Counted from the stretch's first letter, positions 23,295-33,519 are shown. The stretch: 64,000 nucleotides of DNA from Paralithodes platypus (GCA_032716605.1 CM064580.1:37554573-37618572), one strand, 5' to 3'. Notes: generated from the letters alone by a model not told the origin. A program made the numbers and translations.

Positions 23295-23515
23295 GTAGAG
23301 ACGCGATTTGAGCCCTTTCTGGGATATTTACAAACCTTTGTGACCATCAGGGGTGTTTAGAAACCTTTAGTTTAGTTACTTCAACCTCTGCAGTTGTCTT
23401 TGAGTGAGCTGTGGGTAGAACACTAATTTTGGAGAGGTGGTATTGAGATAGAGAGTACTCTATTTCTGAATGCTAAACGGCAACCCCCGAGTTCACTGGA
23501 TAGCGAGAGGGTTAA
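23295..23515 (-). mobile_element. MITE-D copy 1
   Basis: Reverse orientation: GATTTGAGCCC, then ACCATCAGGGGTGTTTAGAA, AACCTCTGCAGTTGTCTTTG, AACACTAATTTTGGAGAGG, ending GCGAGAGGGTTAA. It is a more diverged copy than those at 28.5, 29.2, 34.1 and 42.0 kb. Inserted in the LINE. Confidence 0.75.
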
Positions 23516-23787
23516 GAAGGAGTGCGGAGGTGAACAACCCACAGATACGGTTAAGCACAACTAACTTCTGGGAAGCGGTTTTTAGCAAGTATGGTATTAT
23601 GATCTTTCCAAGAAAGGTCAAAATCTAAAGAAACACCAAGAATACTGAGAGAAGATGAAGGGTTGATTTTGTGAATTAACCAATCAAAAGTCAACATTAT
23701 ATTTATTACACCTAAAACTATTGGTAAAATTCATTCGTGAACTCTAAATCCATATTGGTTGGAAGTATAATATTTATACAATAACTA

Positions 23788-24190
23788 TTATGTTTTCTCC
23801 ACTAACCAACTCTACTCCTAAACTCGATTAATGAAATTAACAAACGCATGTGGCAGTCCGGGGATTCGAACCCAGGATGCTCACACCGAAAATCAACACA
23901 CTTATATGCATTGCACCACGAAGACGATTGCTGCACAAGCTTACGATTCATTATGCAGTTTCGAATCCTGCATACCAATCTTGGCATGTACAAACATTCC
24001 AACTGCGCTATCGGAGAGGCTATGGACATGTGAATGGAAATAGTAATTAATGGGGCGCTTAACCCTAAGGAAGGCCTCTCGATAAACTACTACTGAACCA
24101 GAATTAATTAATATGTTTTCTCCACTAACCAACTTTACTCCTAAACTCGATTAATGGAATTAACAAACACATGTGGCAGTCCGGGGAAGA
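23788..24190 (-). mobile_element. tRNA-derived SINE-like element, with a second truncated copy
   Basis: On the minus strand, GGGTTCGAATCCCCGGACTG (plus 23857-23873) is a perfect RNA polymerase III B-box and tRNA T-arm. A plausible but imperfect A-box (TGGTGCAATGC) lies about 45 nt before it. The body after the T-arm (23788-23850) recurs at 24113-24188, where the copy is cut inside the T-arm. It lacks a cloverleaf good enough for a functional tRNA. Confidence 0.5.
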
Positions 24191-24461
24191 TCGATGATTA
24201 GTTTTTATTAGAGTATAAATTATCCTGCATCGGTTAATGTTTACTTGTTTCCACAACAACAGAATACTGGGTTCCGACCTTATAAGTATATTTCAGTGTT
24301 TGTTTGTTTTTCTGATGACGAAACAAAGCATTAACGAAGCGTAACATAGCCTAGGTTATTATTGGTTGGATACATTGTATTTGTGTACAGGTTAATGTTA
24401 AAGTCGAAACACATAGAACACGGCTCGGTAAATGACCTCCAGACGTCCTAGGTGGTATCTC

Positions 24462-24755
24462 ACCTGGGCTGTGTCCAGTTACAATACGCTCTGCAAAATA
24501 CAAAACAGCGTATTTGAGTGTACCAACATGCCAGACAGTGTTTTACGTTTAGAAATACAGGAAGCAATACAAATTAGACTGCATCCAGAAGTGAATGCAA
24601 CCAAATATCCACTGACCAAATGTGTATTGTTTAATTGTCTTCCTGTATTGCTGTAATCAATGCCGTATTGTGTCCAGCAACACACACCAGTTGGTACATA
24701 ACAATACGCTGCCTTACGTATTGCAGAGCGAATTGTGGCTGAACACAACCCAGGT
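24462..24755. mobile_element. Inverted-repeat element with perfect 6-bp target duplication TATCTC
   Basis: The left end ACCTGGGCTGTGTCCAG and the right end CTGAACACAACCCAGGT are inverted repeats that extend over about 50 bp (ACAATACGCTCTGCAA, then AGCGTATT). TATCTC occurs directly before (24456-24461) and directly after (24756-24761). It is 294 bp with no coding capacity; the 74-89 residue frames on both strands follow from the symmetric sequence. A 6-bp duplication excludes TA-, TTAA- and 8-bp-duplicating families. Confidence 0.8.
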
Positions 24756-24761
24756 TATCTC

Positions 24762-25264
24762 GCCTGGTAGGGCCGCAGCCATATCCACCCGTCAGGCTGT
24801 CATACTTTGTCAAGCGGAAGAGGAGGGTTGAGCCCAGGAACGAGTTTATGGATTCTCCAGTGCACAAACAACACTATAGCTAGTATGATATAAGGGGCAG
24901 GTGTCTCAGCATCTTCTCTGGATGCTTTTAAATATAGACTTGCTAAACACTGGGATTCCTATAATTATTCATTAGAATCGCTTCCTGCACACCACGTAAT
25001 GCATATTGATCGTGCACCGTGTGAATAGGTTTGGCTATCTGAATGACCTATTATCTCCTTATCATTTAGGTACTTCCAACCTTATGGATAGTATTTTTCT
25101 AGTCTTATCTTACTCGGATATCCTTACTGATACGCAGACTGGGGTTTGCTTTAAATTTCCTTACTTCCATCTGTAGAAATACCTAATACGTGTGCGTTTG
25201 TATGAGCAACAATAATTATATTCCTTGCGTCCACGAGTTCACCCTCGCAACAGCCCCTTTGATA
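24762..25264. other. No gene recognised
   Basis: Mixed composition, no repeat or frame that I could identify. Confidence 0.45.
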
Positions 25265-25312
25265 TTATATTATATATACTCAGGCCCAATCCCCACTTTT
25301 CCTATTTTATTA

Positions 25313-25356
<44 letters not shown>

Positions 25357-25620
25357 GTTGTTATTTTTTGTTTTTTGTATTTTTGGGGGGATGGCCGACT
25401 CAAGACAGAGCCAGAATAGGGACAACACAACCGAAAACAATGAACACACAAAAACAAAGTACAAATTCACACACATTTTTATTTCCCTGAACATTTTATC
25501 GATTCCCATTATCAATTATGTCGACCTAACCCCACAGTTCGCGCATCAGTAGGGTTCCTGAGGACGGTAAGATTTCTCAAAACGAAATACGTAAACTAGA
25601 AATTACTTTAATGGGAATGC
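25265..25620 (+). repeat. Rep-M copy 1 with (ATT)n expansion
   Basis: CTCAGGCCCAATCCCCACTT, an (ATT)n run (25309-25353), then GGCCGACTCAAGACAGAGCC, then AATGAACACACAAAAAC. Shared with 31605-31800, 35040-35120 and 38200-38335. The trailing CCTGAGGACGG..AAACGAAAT (25556-25588) resembles the end block of Penelope-like or other retroelement 3' regions, but no protein domain is readable. The 120-residue open frame is largely the ATT run. Confidence 0.5.
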
Positions 25621-25947
25621 GTTGAATTAAACAACTGCCGAAGGGGGCAAAAATTAGAGCATTTAAAAAAAAAAAAAAAAATTGAATTGGGTTATATGTA
25701 TTATGTAAATAGAACAAAACTAGAAAGTAATGTTAGATCAATTATATAGTCTACTGTATATTAGAGTAGGTTCATTGACATGTATCTGTTGTTTCTATTT
25801 TATATTCAACCGAAATTCTCTGAATCACACGAAACGAATTTGCAGGAATGATTAAAAATATCTGATTTTTCATTAAGCGCCAGTTCACTACCGCCCGAAA
25901 CACTTTACCACATTGTATTATCTCATCTGGGTCTCCAAAATTGACCA
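25621..25947. other. No gene; A-run at 25663-25680
   Basis: AT-rich linker with nothing else recognised. Confidence 0.5.
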
Positions 25948-26160
25948 TTAACCCGTTCAGTACCGGTGACATCCTTTTCATTATATTCAGGCACTTATTA
26001 GACGATTGTAATCGGCTTAAGACGGACGTGTAGCAACTGAGAGGGTACAGATTATCTCAATTAAGCATTTTAACTACCATAGTGCCTTTCAAAGCTGTAT
26101 AAAAACCTCTACATATAGTTGAAATATAACATTATATATCCCCGGTAGTGAAAGGGTTAT
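25948..26160 (+). mobile_element. MITE-C copy 3
   Basis: TTAACCCGTTCAGTACCGGTG to CCCCGGTAGTGAAAGGGTTA. Inner arms include TTAGACGATTGTAATCGGCT and the TATAGTTGAAATATAA counterpart. Full length. Confidence 0.8.
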
Positions 26161-26662
26161 CTTCAGGTTCCCATTTACTGCTCGGTGAACAGAGGCATCT
26201 GGTGTTATGTACAACCTACCCAATGCCATTAGATAGGTCTTGTACATTAGGTCTCCTGTTCAGTGTCAGGGTTAAATCAGTGAGCTTGCCGCGGAGTTTC
26301 ACGGATTTACTTAATTTAACATAATCTGCTTAAACTTGTATTTAAAGTCATAGTGATATGTCTGTGTAAAGTGGTTTATATACTTGACAATACATGGTAT
26401 TATTTTGTGTTGCTAACTAATATTTGAATACCTTGTGTGTGTATATGTATGTATGTATGTGTGTGCATACATGTATCTATACGTATGTGTGCGTGTGTAT
26501 TTTAAGTATGCAGTACCGGTATTTTAATCTCTTAATATTGTAATAGTTGTATAATGTAGTTAATAGCTCTTAGCGAGAAAATTTCATTCATTAATTATAA
26601 TGCTTTATTTTACGTTTTAATTAAGCTTCGTATTTTGTTGTGGGCCAAAACCTGCATATAAA
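26161..26662. other. No gene; short GT/GTAT-rich patch
   Basis: AT-rich with GTATGTATGTGTGTG at about 26445-26510. Nothing else recognised. Confidence 0.5.
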
Positions 26663-26787
26663 AATGATAATGTAAATGTTGTTGCGGTCAATAAATGATA
26701 ATGTAAATGTTGTTGCGGTCAATAAATGATAATGTAAATGTTGTTGCGGTCAATAAATGATAATGTAAATGTTGTTGCGGTCAATAA
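26663..26787 (+). repeat. 31-bp minisatellite, 4 units
   Basis: Unit ATGATAATGTAAATGTTGTT plus GCGGTCAATAA, with an exact 31-bp step and identical units. Confidence 0.95.
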
Positions 26788-27009
26788 ATGATATATCCAT
26801 CTACCTGTGTGCGTGTTTGTTTTCTTGTTTTTTATTTCAAGGTGTCCGTCTCGTTGACTTCCTTTGTGTTTATATTATTTGTTTGTCTGTGTTTGTATAG
26901 CTGTGTGTCATGTTGTCTCTTCTGTCTGAATAGATCTGTGTTTATATGTTTATGGATCTGTCTGTCTAATATACATGACTAATGATAATATAATTTAACA
27001 ATATTGTCA
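26788..27009. other. No gene; T-rich
   Basis: T-rich with TGTTTGTCTG-type words. Its 64-residue hydrophobic open frame reflects composition only. Confidence 0.5.
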
Positions 27010-27258
27010 TATTCTGTCCAGCTCTCCAACCCAATAATTGGCAAACTTTGTCTTTCATTTAGTCAACAAGTGAACTCTGAAACTCAATCAATCTTTCCTT
27101 CATCTTATGACTTAAACTGCTTTTAATTTCGTGTGTCCAGGCATTTCGACCCCAATGTCCCTTGAATTCGGCCATGTAACTTTTTTCGGCTTTGGGGAAG
27201 ACACTCGTTACAGGCAATCTGCCTTTTGTCTCCTTCATACACATAGAAACAAACAACA
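27010..27258 (+). mobile_element. 5'-truncated LINE 3' tail (same family as 61 kb)
   Basis: CTGTCCAGCTCTCCAACCC, AGTCAACAAGTGAACTCTG, ATGACTTAAACTGCTTTTAA, CTTTGGGGAAGACACTCGTT, ACAGGCAATCTGCCTTTTGT, then TCCTTCATACACAT. This is the sense orientation of the family seen reversed at 61.05-61.27 kb. Confidence 0.7.
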
Positions 27259-27699
27259 CAACAGCTGAGTCCTGGAGTTAACAGGCTGTCATATAAAAGC
27301 CATATAAACAAGGGTCCGATTTTCACGGACTGCGGGTATCTGTAGAGATGTACAGTCAAAGTCAATATATCCTTGCAAACATTGCTAATAAACTGAGTAA
27401 TTTTAAGATACTACCACTTTTCCTTGACAGTCCTCGTGTTATTATAATTATATAATAGCACTCGACTAATACGACTGTAAAGTGTGAATTTAATTTCTCT
27501 ATTTCTAGATTCAACTAAAATTATTATCACTGTGATGTAGCAGTCGGACTTAACCTTGGAAGCGCGGAGCTATGGTATTTGAAAGTGTCCGCCAGGCGAA
27601 GATATTTGTATTTATTCCCGCCGAAAATAGTAATTTTACCATAAATATCGTTATTACTTATTCATATGCGCCTACTTTACGTTTGATATGAAGATATTA
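27259..27699. other. No gene recognised
   Basis: AT-rich. Small frames lack support. Confidence 0.45.
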
Positions 27700-28065
27700 A
27701 CATGTAACAGCAATAAAACAAGTGGGAACAGTATTTGGGGGGTGAAAAAGACGAATTATTGCCGACCGACCGATCGTATCAGGAGGGGAGAGCCAGTGTG
27801 CGGTATAACCATTCTCTCTCACTTCCCGATCAATACTGCCGTCTTGCAAGTGAAGTCTCTCTATTGCTAGGATCTCTAACTGCTTCCTGAGTGACCCTGA
27901 AACAACGGGCGGGAAATTCGCACCAAAAATTACCCGATAGAAGTGGTAATAAGAGGAATAATGGGTGATAATTGAGGGAGGAGGGGGGAAAGGGTGGGGG
28001 GGGGACACATGTGAAGGAGTGATAGGAGGTATGGAGGTGAATTATCTCACTTAATCACATATTGC
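27700..28065 (-). repeat. Rep-N copy 1
   Basis: The reverse complement reads AAGTGAGATAATTCACCTCC, CACATGTGTCCCCCCCCC, a CT-rich block, ATTCCTCTTATTACCACTTC, TGCGAATTTCCCGCC. The same order is at 54695-55130 and partly at 48290-48490. Non-coding, and the C/G run varies in length between copies. Confidence 0.6.
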
Positions 28066-28180
28066 TTTGTTTTAAGTGCCAGTGGGATGTTTTGAAAGGA
28101 TTTTTATAGGCCTTGGTTCATATGAGGACACTCGCCTTTGCTCACTACAGACTCAATTGAGGACGCTCTCCGTTCTTGGG

Positions 28181-28541
28181 TTAAGGGGCTAGTGGCTGTT
28201 GTTTTGATCTATAAATTCATGTATTCATTTATTTGATAGTTTCCTCGCAAGACCTCCATCATGCTTAGAAAAACACTCCCTAGACCTCCCTCCAAGATAA
28301 ATTTGTACACATCTCAGTAGAATTTGTTTCTGACATTCCTCTAAAAATTACAGCCTCGCTATCGCTCGCCAGGAGAAAATCGACACCTAAATGGCACGAA
28401 AGATCTTAAATTTACAACGAAATGGGGCGAAAGATATTAAAATCGCCAAACTAATGGGCCAAATGTCTTATAATCTCCAAACTAATGGGACTAAGGACGA
28501 GGGAGAAAGGGGTCCAAAACAAATACAACCATCCCCCCTTA
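28181..28541 (-). mobile_element. MITE-A copy 5 (diverged)
   Basis: TTAAGGGGCTAGTGGCTG to CCATCCCCCCTTA. The core CCTCGCTATCGCTCGCCAGG is kept but the hairpin 1 region is deleted (TTTCTGACATTCCTC instead). Its right edge is the left edge of MITE-D copy 2. Confidence 0.85.
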
Positions 28542-28773
28542 TCCCTTTCACGCATTTATGATGCTGTGGTTGCCAGATTAGCAATAAGAAATAGAGTTTT
28601 CTCACTCTTATAATTACCTCTCCAAAATTAGTTTTGTGCCCACAGATAACTCAAACACACCTGCAGAGGTTGAAGTAACTAAACTAAAGGTTTCTAAATA
28701 CCCCTGATGGTAACAGAGGCTTTAAAGTATCCCCAATAGTCTCAAAATCGCGTCATATGTCGGAGAGCGTTAA
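28541..28773 (+). mobile_element. MITE-D copy 2
   Basis: CCCTTTCACGCATTTATGATG to ATGTCGGAGAGCGTTAA. Internal AACCCCTGATG-type block and TAACTCAAACACACCTGCAG. About 230 bp, non-coding, TTAA at the right end. Confidence 0.85.
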
Positions 28774-28856
28774 TCATTGGCTGACAACCTAAATGAGAAG
28801 CCTTATAATTGGAAGGCGAATCACGTAATCAGTTCTCAGTTGTTTCCAGTCAATCT

Positions 28857-29071
28857 TCAACCCTTTGAGTACCAGCAACGTGTGTTATATTACATTCTAG
28901 CTATATTTAGAAAATATTATGCAGCTTAGGAAGGATCTGTGGTAGTTGAAAGTGTTGGTTGAGATAGGTTGAAGTCTTATTATTGCTAGTGGTCCTTCCT
29001 AAGCTGAAATAAATCGTCTAACAGTTGCCAGAATATGATGCAAAGGACGTCCCTGGTATTGTACGGGTTAA
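28857..29071 (+). mobile_element. MITE-C copy 4
   Basis: CAACCCTTTGAGTACCAGC to GACGTCCCTGGTATTGTACGG plus GTTAA in sum. Arms with CTAGCTATATTTAGAAAATA and GTCTAACAGTTGCCAGAATA. Confidence 0.75.
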
Positions 29072-29215
29072 TTATTGCACTCTGTTGTCGCTTATATCAT
29101 TGTCAGAAAAATGCAGTTTTCTCAGGATTTCTCCATCTTATTGCTGAATCATTGAATACAGTCACACTCAATAGTAGTGTTTTTTTTCTAACGTAAGTCA
29201 ATAATTCACATGTCT

Positions 29216-29443
29216 TTAACCCTTTCACGCATTTATGACGCAGAGGTTGCAAGATTAGCAATAAGAAAGAGTTCTCTCACTCTTATAATTACCTCTCCAA
29301 AATTAGTTTTCTGCCCACAGCTAACTCAAAGACAACTGCAGAGGTTGCAGTAACTAAAGGTTTCTAAATACCCCTGATGGTAACAAAGGCTTTAAAGTAT
29401 CCCCAATGGGCTCAAAATCGCGTCATTTGTCGGAGGGGGTTAA
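29216..29443 (+). mobile_element. MITE-D copy 3
   Basis: TTAACCCTTTCACGCATTTA to TTGTCGGAGGGGGTTAA, TTAA on both sides. Very similar to copy 2, about 670 bp away. Confidence 0.88.
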
Positions 29444-29479
29444 CTGTTGTATTCAAGATTTAGCTTCGTTATTTCTTGT

Positions 29480-29692
29480 AGTACAGTATTATCACGGTTT
29501 TCCATTATATTCGGGCTAACATTAGATGATTTACTCAGATTAGGAAGGACGTCTAGGAATCCAAGGGGTAATGTATTTCTCAAATAACATTCCGACTCTG
29601 GCAGTCCCTTCCTAAACTGTAATAAAATCGGCTTATGATAACTAGAATATAAGGAATAAATGTGTTGTTATCAAATGCTAAAAGGATTAACA
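29480..29692 (+). mobile_element. MITE-C copy 5 (degraded ends)
   Basis: The middle is recognisable: ATTATATTCGGGCTAACATT, ATTAGGAAGGACGTCTAGGA, CCCTTCCTAAACTGTAATAA, ATCGGCTTATGATAACTAGA. The left terminus is lost, and the right one is a weak AAAAGGATTAA. Confidence 0.6.
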
Positions 29693-29739
29693 GGTATTTT
29701 ATTCCTATATTAATTGAGGAAAATTAAGGTAATTTGTGA

Positions 29740-30475
29740 ATATGTGGCGACTTGATATACATGTACTAGCACTCATAATATGTGGCGACTTGATCTACAT
29801 GTACTAGCACTCATAATATGTGGCGACTTGATCTACATGTACTAGCACTCATAATATGTGGCGACTTGATATACATGTACTAGCACTCATAATATGTGGC
29901 GACTTGATCTACATGTACTAGCACTCATAATATGTGGCGACTTGATCTACATGTACTAGCACTCATAATATGTGGCGACTTGATCTACATGTACAAGCAC
30001 TCATAATATGTGGCGACTTGATCTACATGTACTAGCACTCATAATATGTGGCGACTTGATATACATGTACAAGCACTCATAATATGTGGCGACTTGATAT
30101 ACATGTACTAGCACTCATAATATGTGGCGACTTGATCTACATGTACTAGCACTCATAATATGTGGCGACTTGATATACATGTACTAGCACTCATAATATG
30201 TGGCGACTTGATCTACATGTACTAGCACTCATAATATGTGGCGACTTGATATACATGTACTAGCACTCATAATATGTGGCGACTTGATCCACATGTACTA
30301 GCACTCATAATATGTGGCGACTTGATATACATGTACTAGCACTCATAATATGTGGCGACTTGATCTACATGTACTAGCACTCATAATATGTGGCGACTTG
30401 ATCTACATGTACTAGCACTCATAATATGTGGCGACTTGATCTACATGTACAGGCACTCATAATATAACGTGCACT
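29740..30475 (+). repeat. 38-bp minisatellite, first segment of the 29.7-31.3 kb array
   Basis: Unit AATATGTGGCGACTTGATCT plus ACATGTACTAGCACTCAT, 38-bp step, about 19 units. A few substitutions recur in several units (ATCT/ATAT, TAG/AAG), so the array has grown in blocks. Confidence 0.95.
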
Positions 30476-30860
30476 TGATCTACATGTACAAGCACTCATA
30501 ATATGTGGCGACTTGATCTACATGTACAGGCACTCATAATATATCGTGCACTTGATCTACATGTACAGGCACTCATAATATATCGTGCACTTGATCTACA
30601 TGTACAGGCACTCATAATATATCGTGCACTTGATCTACATGTACAGGCACTCATAATATATCGTGCACTTGATCTACATGTACAGGCACTCATAATATAT
30701 CGTGCACTTGATCTACATGTACAGGCACTCATAATATATCGTGCACTTGATCTACATGTACAGGCACTCATAATATATCGTGCACTTGATCTACATGTAC
30801 AGGCACTCATAATATATCGTGCACTTGATCTACATGTACAGGCACTCATAATATATCGTG
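30476..30860 (+). repeat. 39-bp minisatellite, second segment
   Basis: Unit AATATATCGTGCACTTGATC plus TACATGTACAGGCACTCAT, 39-bp step, about 9-10 units after a junction with one returning 38-bp unit. The 39-bp length is a multiple of three and free of stops, giving 250-266 residue open frames on both strands (repeating LDLHVQALIIYRA and YIMSACTCRSSAR). These are not genes. Confidence 0.95.
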
Positions 30861-31290
30861 CACTGTTTAAGGGGAGATATCCACTTGATCTACATGTACA
30901 GGCACTCATAATATATCGTGCACTTGATCTACATGTACAGGCACTCATAATATATCGTGCACTGTTTAAGGGGAGATATCCACTTGATCTACATGTACAG
31001 GCACTCATAATATATCGTGCACTGTTTAAGGGGAGGTATCCACTTGATCTACATGTACAGGCACTCATAATATATCGTGCACTGTTTAAGGGGAGGTATC
31101 CACTTGATCTACATGTACAGGCACTCATAATATATCGTGCACTGTTTAAGGGGAGGTATCCACTTGATCTACATGTACAGGCACTCATAATATATCGTGC
31201 ACTGTTTAAGGGGAGGTATCCACTTGATATACATGTACAGGCACTCATAATATATCGTGCACTGTTTAAGGGGAGGTATCCACTTGAGGG
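30861..31290 (+). repeat. 60-bp composite minisatellite containing a MITE-A end, third segment
   Basis: The 39-bp unit with 21 bp added (TGTTTAAGGGGAGRTATCCAC), alternating once with a plain 39-mer and then repeating with an exact 60-bp step at 31021, 31081, 31141, 31201 and 31261. The added 21 bp equal the start of the MITE-A copy that follows at 31266. Confidence 0.95.
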
Positions 31291-31601
31291 ATTTTTTTCT
31301 TGACTCCTTTCTCCCTCATGTTTAGCCCCATTGTTTTCCTAATGTTAAGACGTTCGCCCCATTATTTTGACGATTTTAAGAACTTTCAACCCCTTTCTAC
31401 CAATTTTAAGACCTTTCGTGCCATTTAGGTGTCGATTTTTTCCTGTCGAGCGATAGCGAGCCTGTAATTTAAGGGGAACCGGCTTTCAGCCGGGACATTT
31501 TTCTACCGAAAAATGTACAAATTTATCTTGAAAGGGGCTCAAGGGGGTGTAATCTTAAGCTTGATGGATATCTAGGGACCAAACTAAAAACCTCCCCTTA
31601 A
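31266..31601 (+). mobile_element. MITE-A copy 6 (CCACTTGAGGG subfamily)
   Basis: TTAAGGGGAGGTATCCACTT, then GAGGGATTTTTTTC, to AACCTCCCCTTAA. Core CTGTCGAGCGATAGCGAGCC and hairpins present. Like copy 10 it has the variant start CCACTTGAGGGATTTTTTTC in place of CAGACCGTTTTTC. It closes the minisatellite array. Confidence 0.9.
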
Positions 31602-31604
31602 AGT

Positions 31605-31800
31605 GCTGGAGGGACTTTGGTGACCCTGGTCTCTGAGTCTGCTCCGGGATGACCTAGATGTGTGTGAATGTGTATTTGGTTTTGTGTGTTCATTGTTTTC
31701 TGTTGTGTTGTTCCTATTCTGGCTCTGTCTTGAGTCGGCCCCCCCCCCCCAAAAAAAAAAGGAAAAGTGGGGATTGGGTCTTATTATATAAATAGATCGA
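31605..31800 (-). repeat. Rep-M copy 2
   Basis: The reverse complement reads GACCCAATCCCCACTTTTCC, a T/G homopolymer stretch, GGCCGACTCAAGACAGAGCC, then ACACAACAGAAAACAATG. A short TATATAAATAGATCGATAGA follows in place of the longer GATA run of other copies. Confidence 0.65.
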
Positions 31801-31849
31801 TAGACTTCTTAAAGTATCGGTGTTGTATATTCACATTAGTACTTTCACT

Positions 31850-31942
31850 AGTATCATATAAGCTTTTTTCCCTCAACTTTTATCGGTAACTCTGATGTGG
31901 CAGTTTATGAGTTAATCTAGCATACAAATCCTGTCAGTAAAG
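31850..31942 (+). mobile_element. MITE-H copy 3 (partial)
   Basis: AGTATCATATAAGC, CCCTCAAC and TGGCAGTTTATG match the left part of MITE-H copy 2. The right part is missing or lies beyond MITE-A copy 7. Confidence 0.4.
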
Positions 31943-32317
31943 TTAAGGGGAGACGGTCGTTTTTCTGGTCCCCTTTCTCCCTCGTGTTTAGTCCCATTAT
32001 TTTATAGATTTTTAGACGTTCGGCCCATTTGTTTGGCGATTTTAAGACCTTTCGTCCCATTTCGTTATAAATGTTAAGACCTATCGTGCCATTTAGGTGT
32101 CGATATTTGCCTGGCGAGCGATAGCGAGTTTGTAATTGTAAGAGGAACCTGCCTTCGGCCGGGACATTTTTCTACCGAAAAATGTACAAATTTCTCTTGA
32201 GAGGGGGGGGGGGGTGTAGCGGATGTTTTTCTAAGTTTGAAGGATGTCTACCGAGGAAACTAAGAATTTATGAACGAATGAATTTGTAGGCCCAAAAAAC
32301 AGTCCGTGTTCCCTTAA
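31943..32317 (+). mobile_element. MITE-A copy 7
   Basis: TTAAGGGGAGACGGTCG to AGTCCGTGTTCCCTTAA. Core GGCGAGCGATAGCGAGT, hairpin GCCTTCGGC, and a G-run expansion near 32202-32213. Confidence 0.88.
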
Positions 32318-32594
32318 TCTATATTCCATCTAGTTGCAAATACCAATGCAAACGAATCCAGTAATGTTGCCGGAAAATATTTGAAAAATGATGATCCAAA
32401 TTCTGGCGCGATGCCCCCTTTTACCCGGTAATTACCTCCGCCAAACAAGTTGAGGGGATTCATGTGTTTGCCTCCGTTTGACCGTTTGTAAACAAGATAT
32501 CTTAAAAACAAAAAATTATGAACTGATCTTCACAACATTTGGTGGGCTGATACTATATTGCGCCAAGGAAGAAAATATTTCATTTTGGAGGCGA

Positions 32595-32967
32595 TTATGG
32601 GGAGGCAGACCGTTTTTCTGGACCCCCTTCTCCCTAATGATTAGCCCCACTAGTTTTGAGATTGTAAGACGTTCGGCCCATTAGTTTGACGATTTTAACA
32701 CCTTTCGCCCCATTCCGTTGTCAATTTCAAGACCTTTCGTGCCATTTAGGTATCGATCATTTCCTGGTGAGCGATAGCGAGCCTGAAATTTTAAGAGGAA
32801 CCGGCCTTCGGCCGGGACATTTTTCTACCGAAAAATGTAAAAATTTATCTTGAATGGGGGATCTAGGGGGTGTTTTTCTAAGCTTGATGGAGGTCTAGGG
32901 AGGAAACTAAAAAAAAAACATAAATACATGAATTAATAGACCAAACAAACGACCAGTCTCCCCTTAA
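32595..32967 (+). mobile_element. MITE-A copy 8
   Basis: TTATGGGGAGGCAGACCG to CCAGTCTCCCCTTAA. Core GGTGAGCGATAGCGAGCC and both hairpins intact. Confidence 0.9.
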
Positions 32968-33160
32968 TAGAGCGAATGCTTCCGCCAGCGTATGCGGCTC
33001 ACAAAGTTATAAACTGTTGTTCAGGAAATGTAGTAGCCAGATATGATGATATGCGCCAAGAAGGACGTTGTGTTATTTTGGAAGCGATCGGTAGAGTGCA
33101 CATACCTCTGCCAGCGTGCGCAGAGGTACTGTACGCCCTCTCCCGAGTTCCTTCTTTAGT

Positions 33161-33519
33161 TTAAGGGGAGGGAGACCGTTTTTCTGGACCCCCTTCTCCC
33201 TAATGTTTAGCCCTACTAGTTTTGAGATTATAAGACGTTCGGCCCATTAGTTTGGCGATTTTAAGACCTTTAGCCCCATTTCTTTGTCAATTTTAAGACC
33301 TTTCGTGCCATTTAGGTGTCTATTATTTCCTGGCCAGCGATAGCGAGCCTGCAATTTTAAGAGGAACCGGCCTTCGGCCGGAAATTTTTTCTACCGAAAA
33401 ATGTACAAATTTATCTTGAAGGGTGTTTTTCTAAGCTTGATGGAGGTCTAGGGAGGAAACTAAACAAATATATGAATACATGAATTAATAGGCCAAACAA
33501 ACGGCCAGTCTCCCCTTAA
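33161..33519 (+). mobile_element. MITE-A copy 9
   Basis: TTAAGGGGAGGGAGACCG to GCCAGTCTCCCCTTAA, TTAA both sides. A small deletion in the TCTAGGGGG segment near 33420. Confidence 0.9.

Larger units (their letters stand above)
22160..23700 (-). pseudogene. Decayed LINE (family of 61.05-63.66 kb) with nested insertions
   Basis: Minus-strand 3' part of a non-LTR element. In plus orientation it reads GAAGGAGACAAAAGGCAAAG, then GTTGAAAGAGTGACAG (22198-22246), and beyond an interruption TTGGACAGAATAGGGGTGAG (23000), GCAACATTTTGGCGTG (23130) and CTTCTGGGAAGCGG (23560). The same order occurs at 61.05-63.5 kb, where the RT C-terminal region is readable (for example SSELSQCIPPLL). Here the frame is too decayed to follow. 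It is broken by MITE-A copy 4 (22428-22798), by an inverted fragment of the same LINE tail (22845-22955) and by MITE-D copy 1 (23295-23515). Confidence 0.6.

Noticed and set aside
25556..25590. Second hammerhead-like motif (CTGAGGA ... CGAAAT)
   Set aside because: No stem II pairing between the two words could be drawn.
29740..31290. Considered as a CRISPR array
   Set aside because: Head-to-tail identical units without unique spacers, in a eukaryotic repeat landscape.
30496..31303. 250- and 266-codon open frames on both strands
   Set aside because: They run through the 39/60-bp minisatellite whose unit length is a multiple of three. The peptide is a pure repeat and both strands are open, so composition and not selection explains them.
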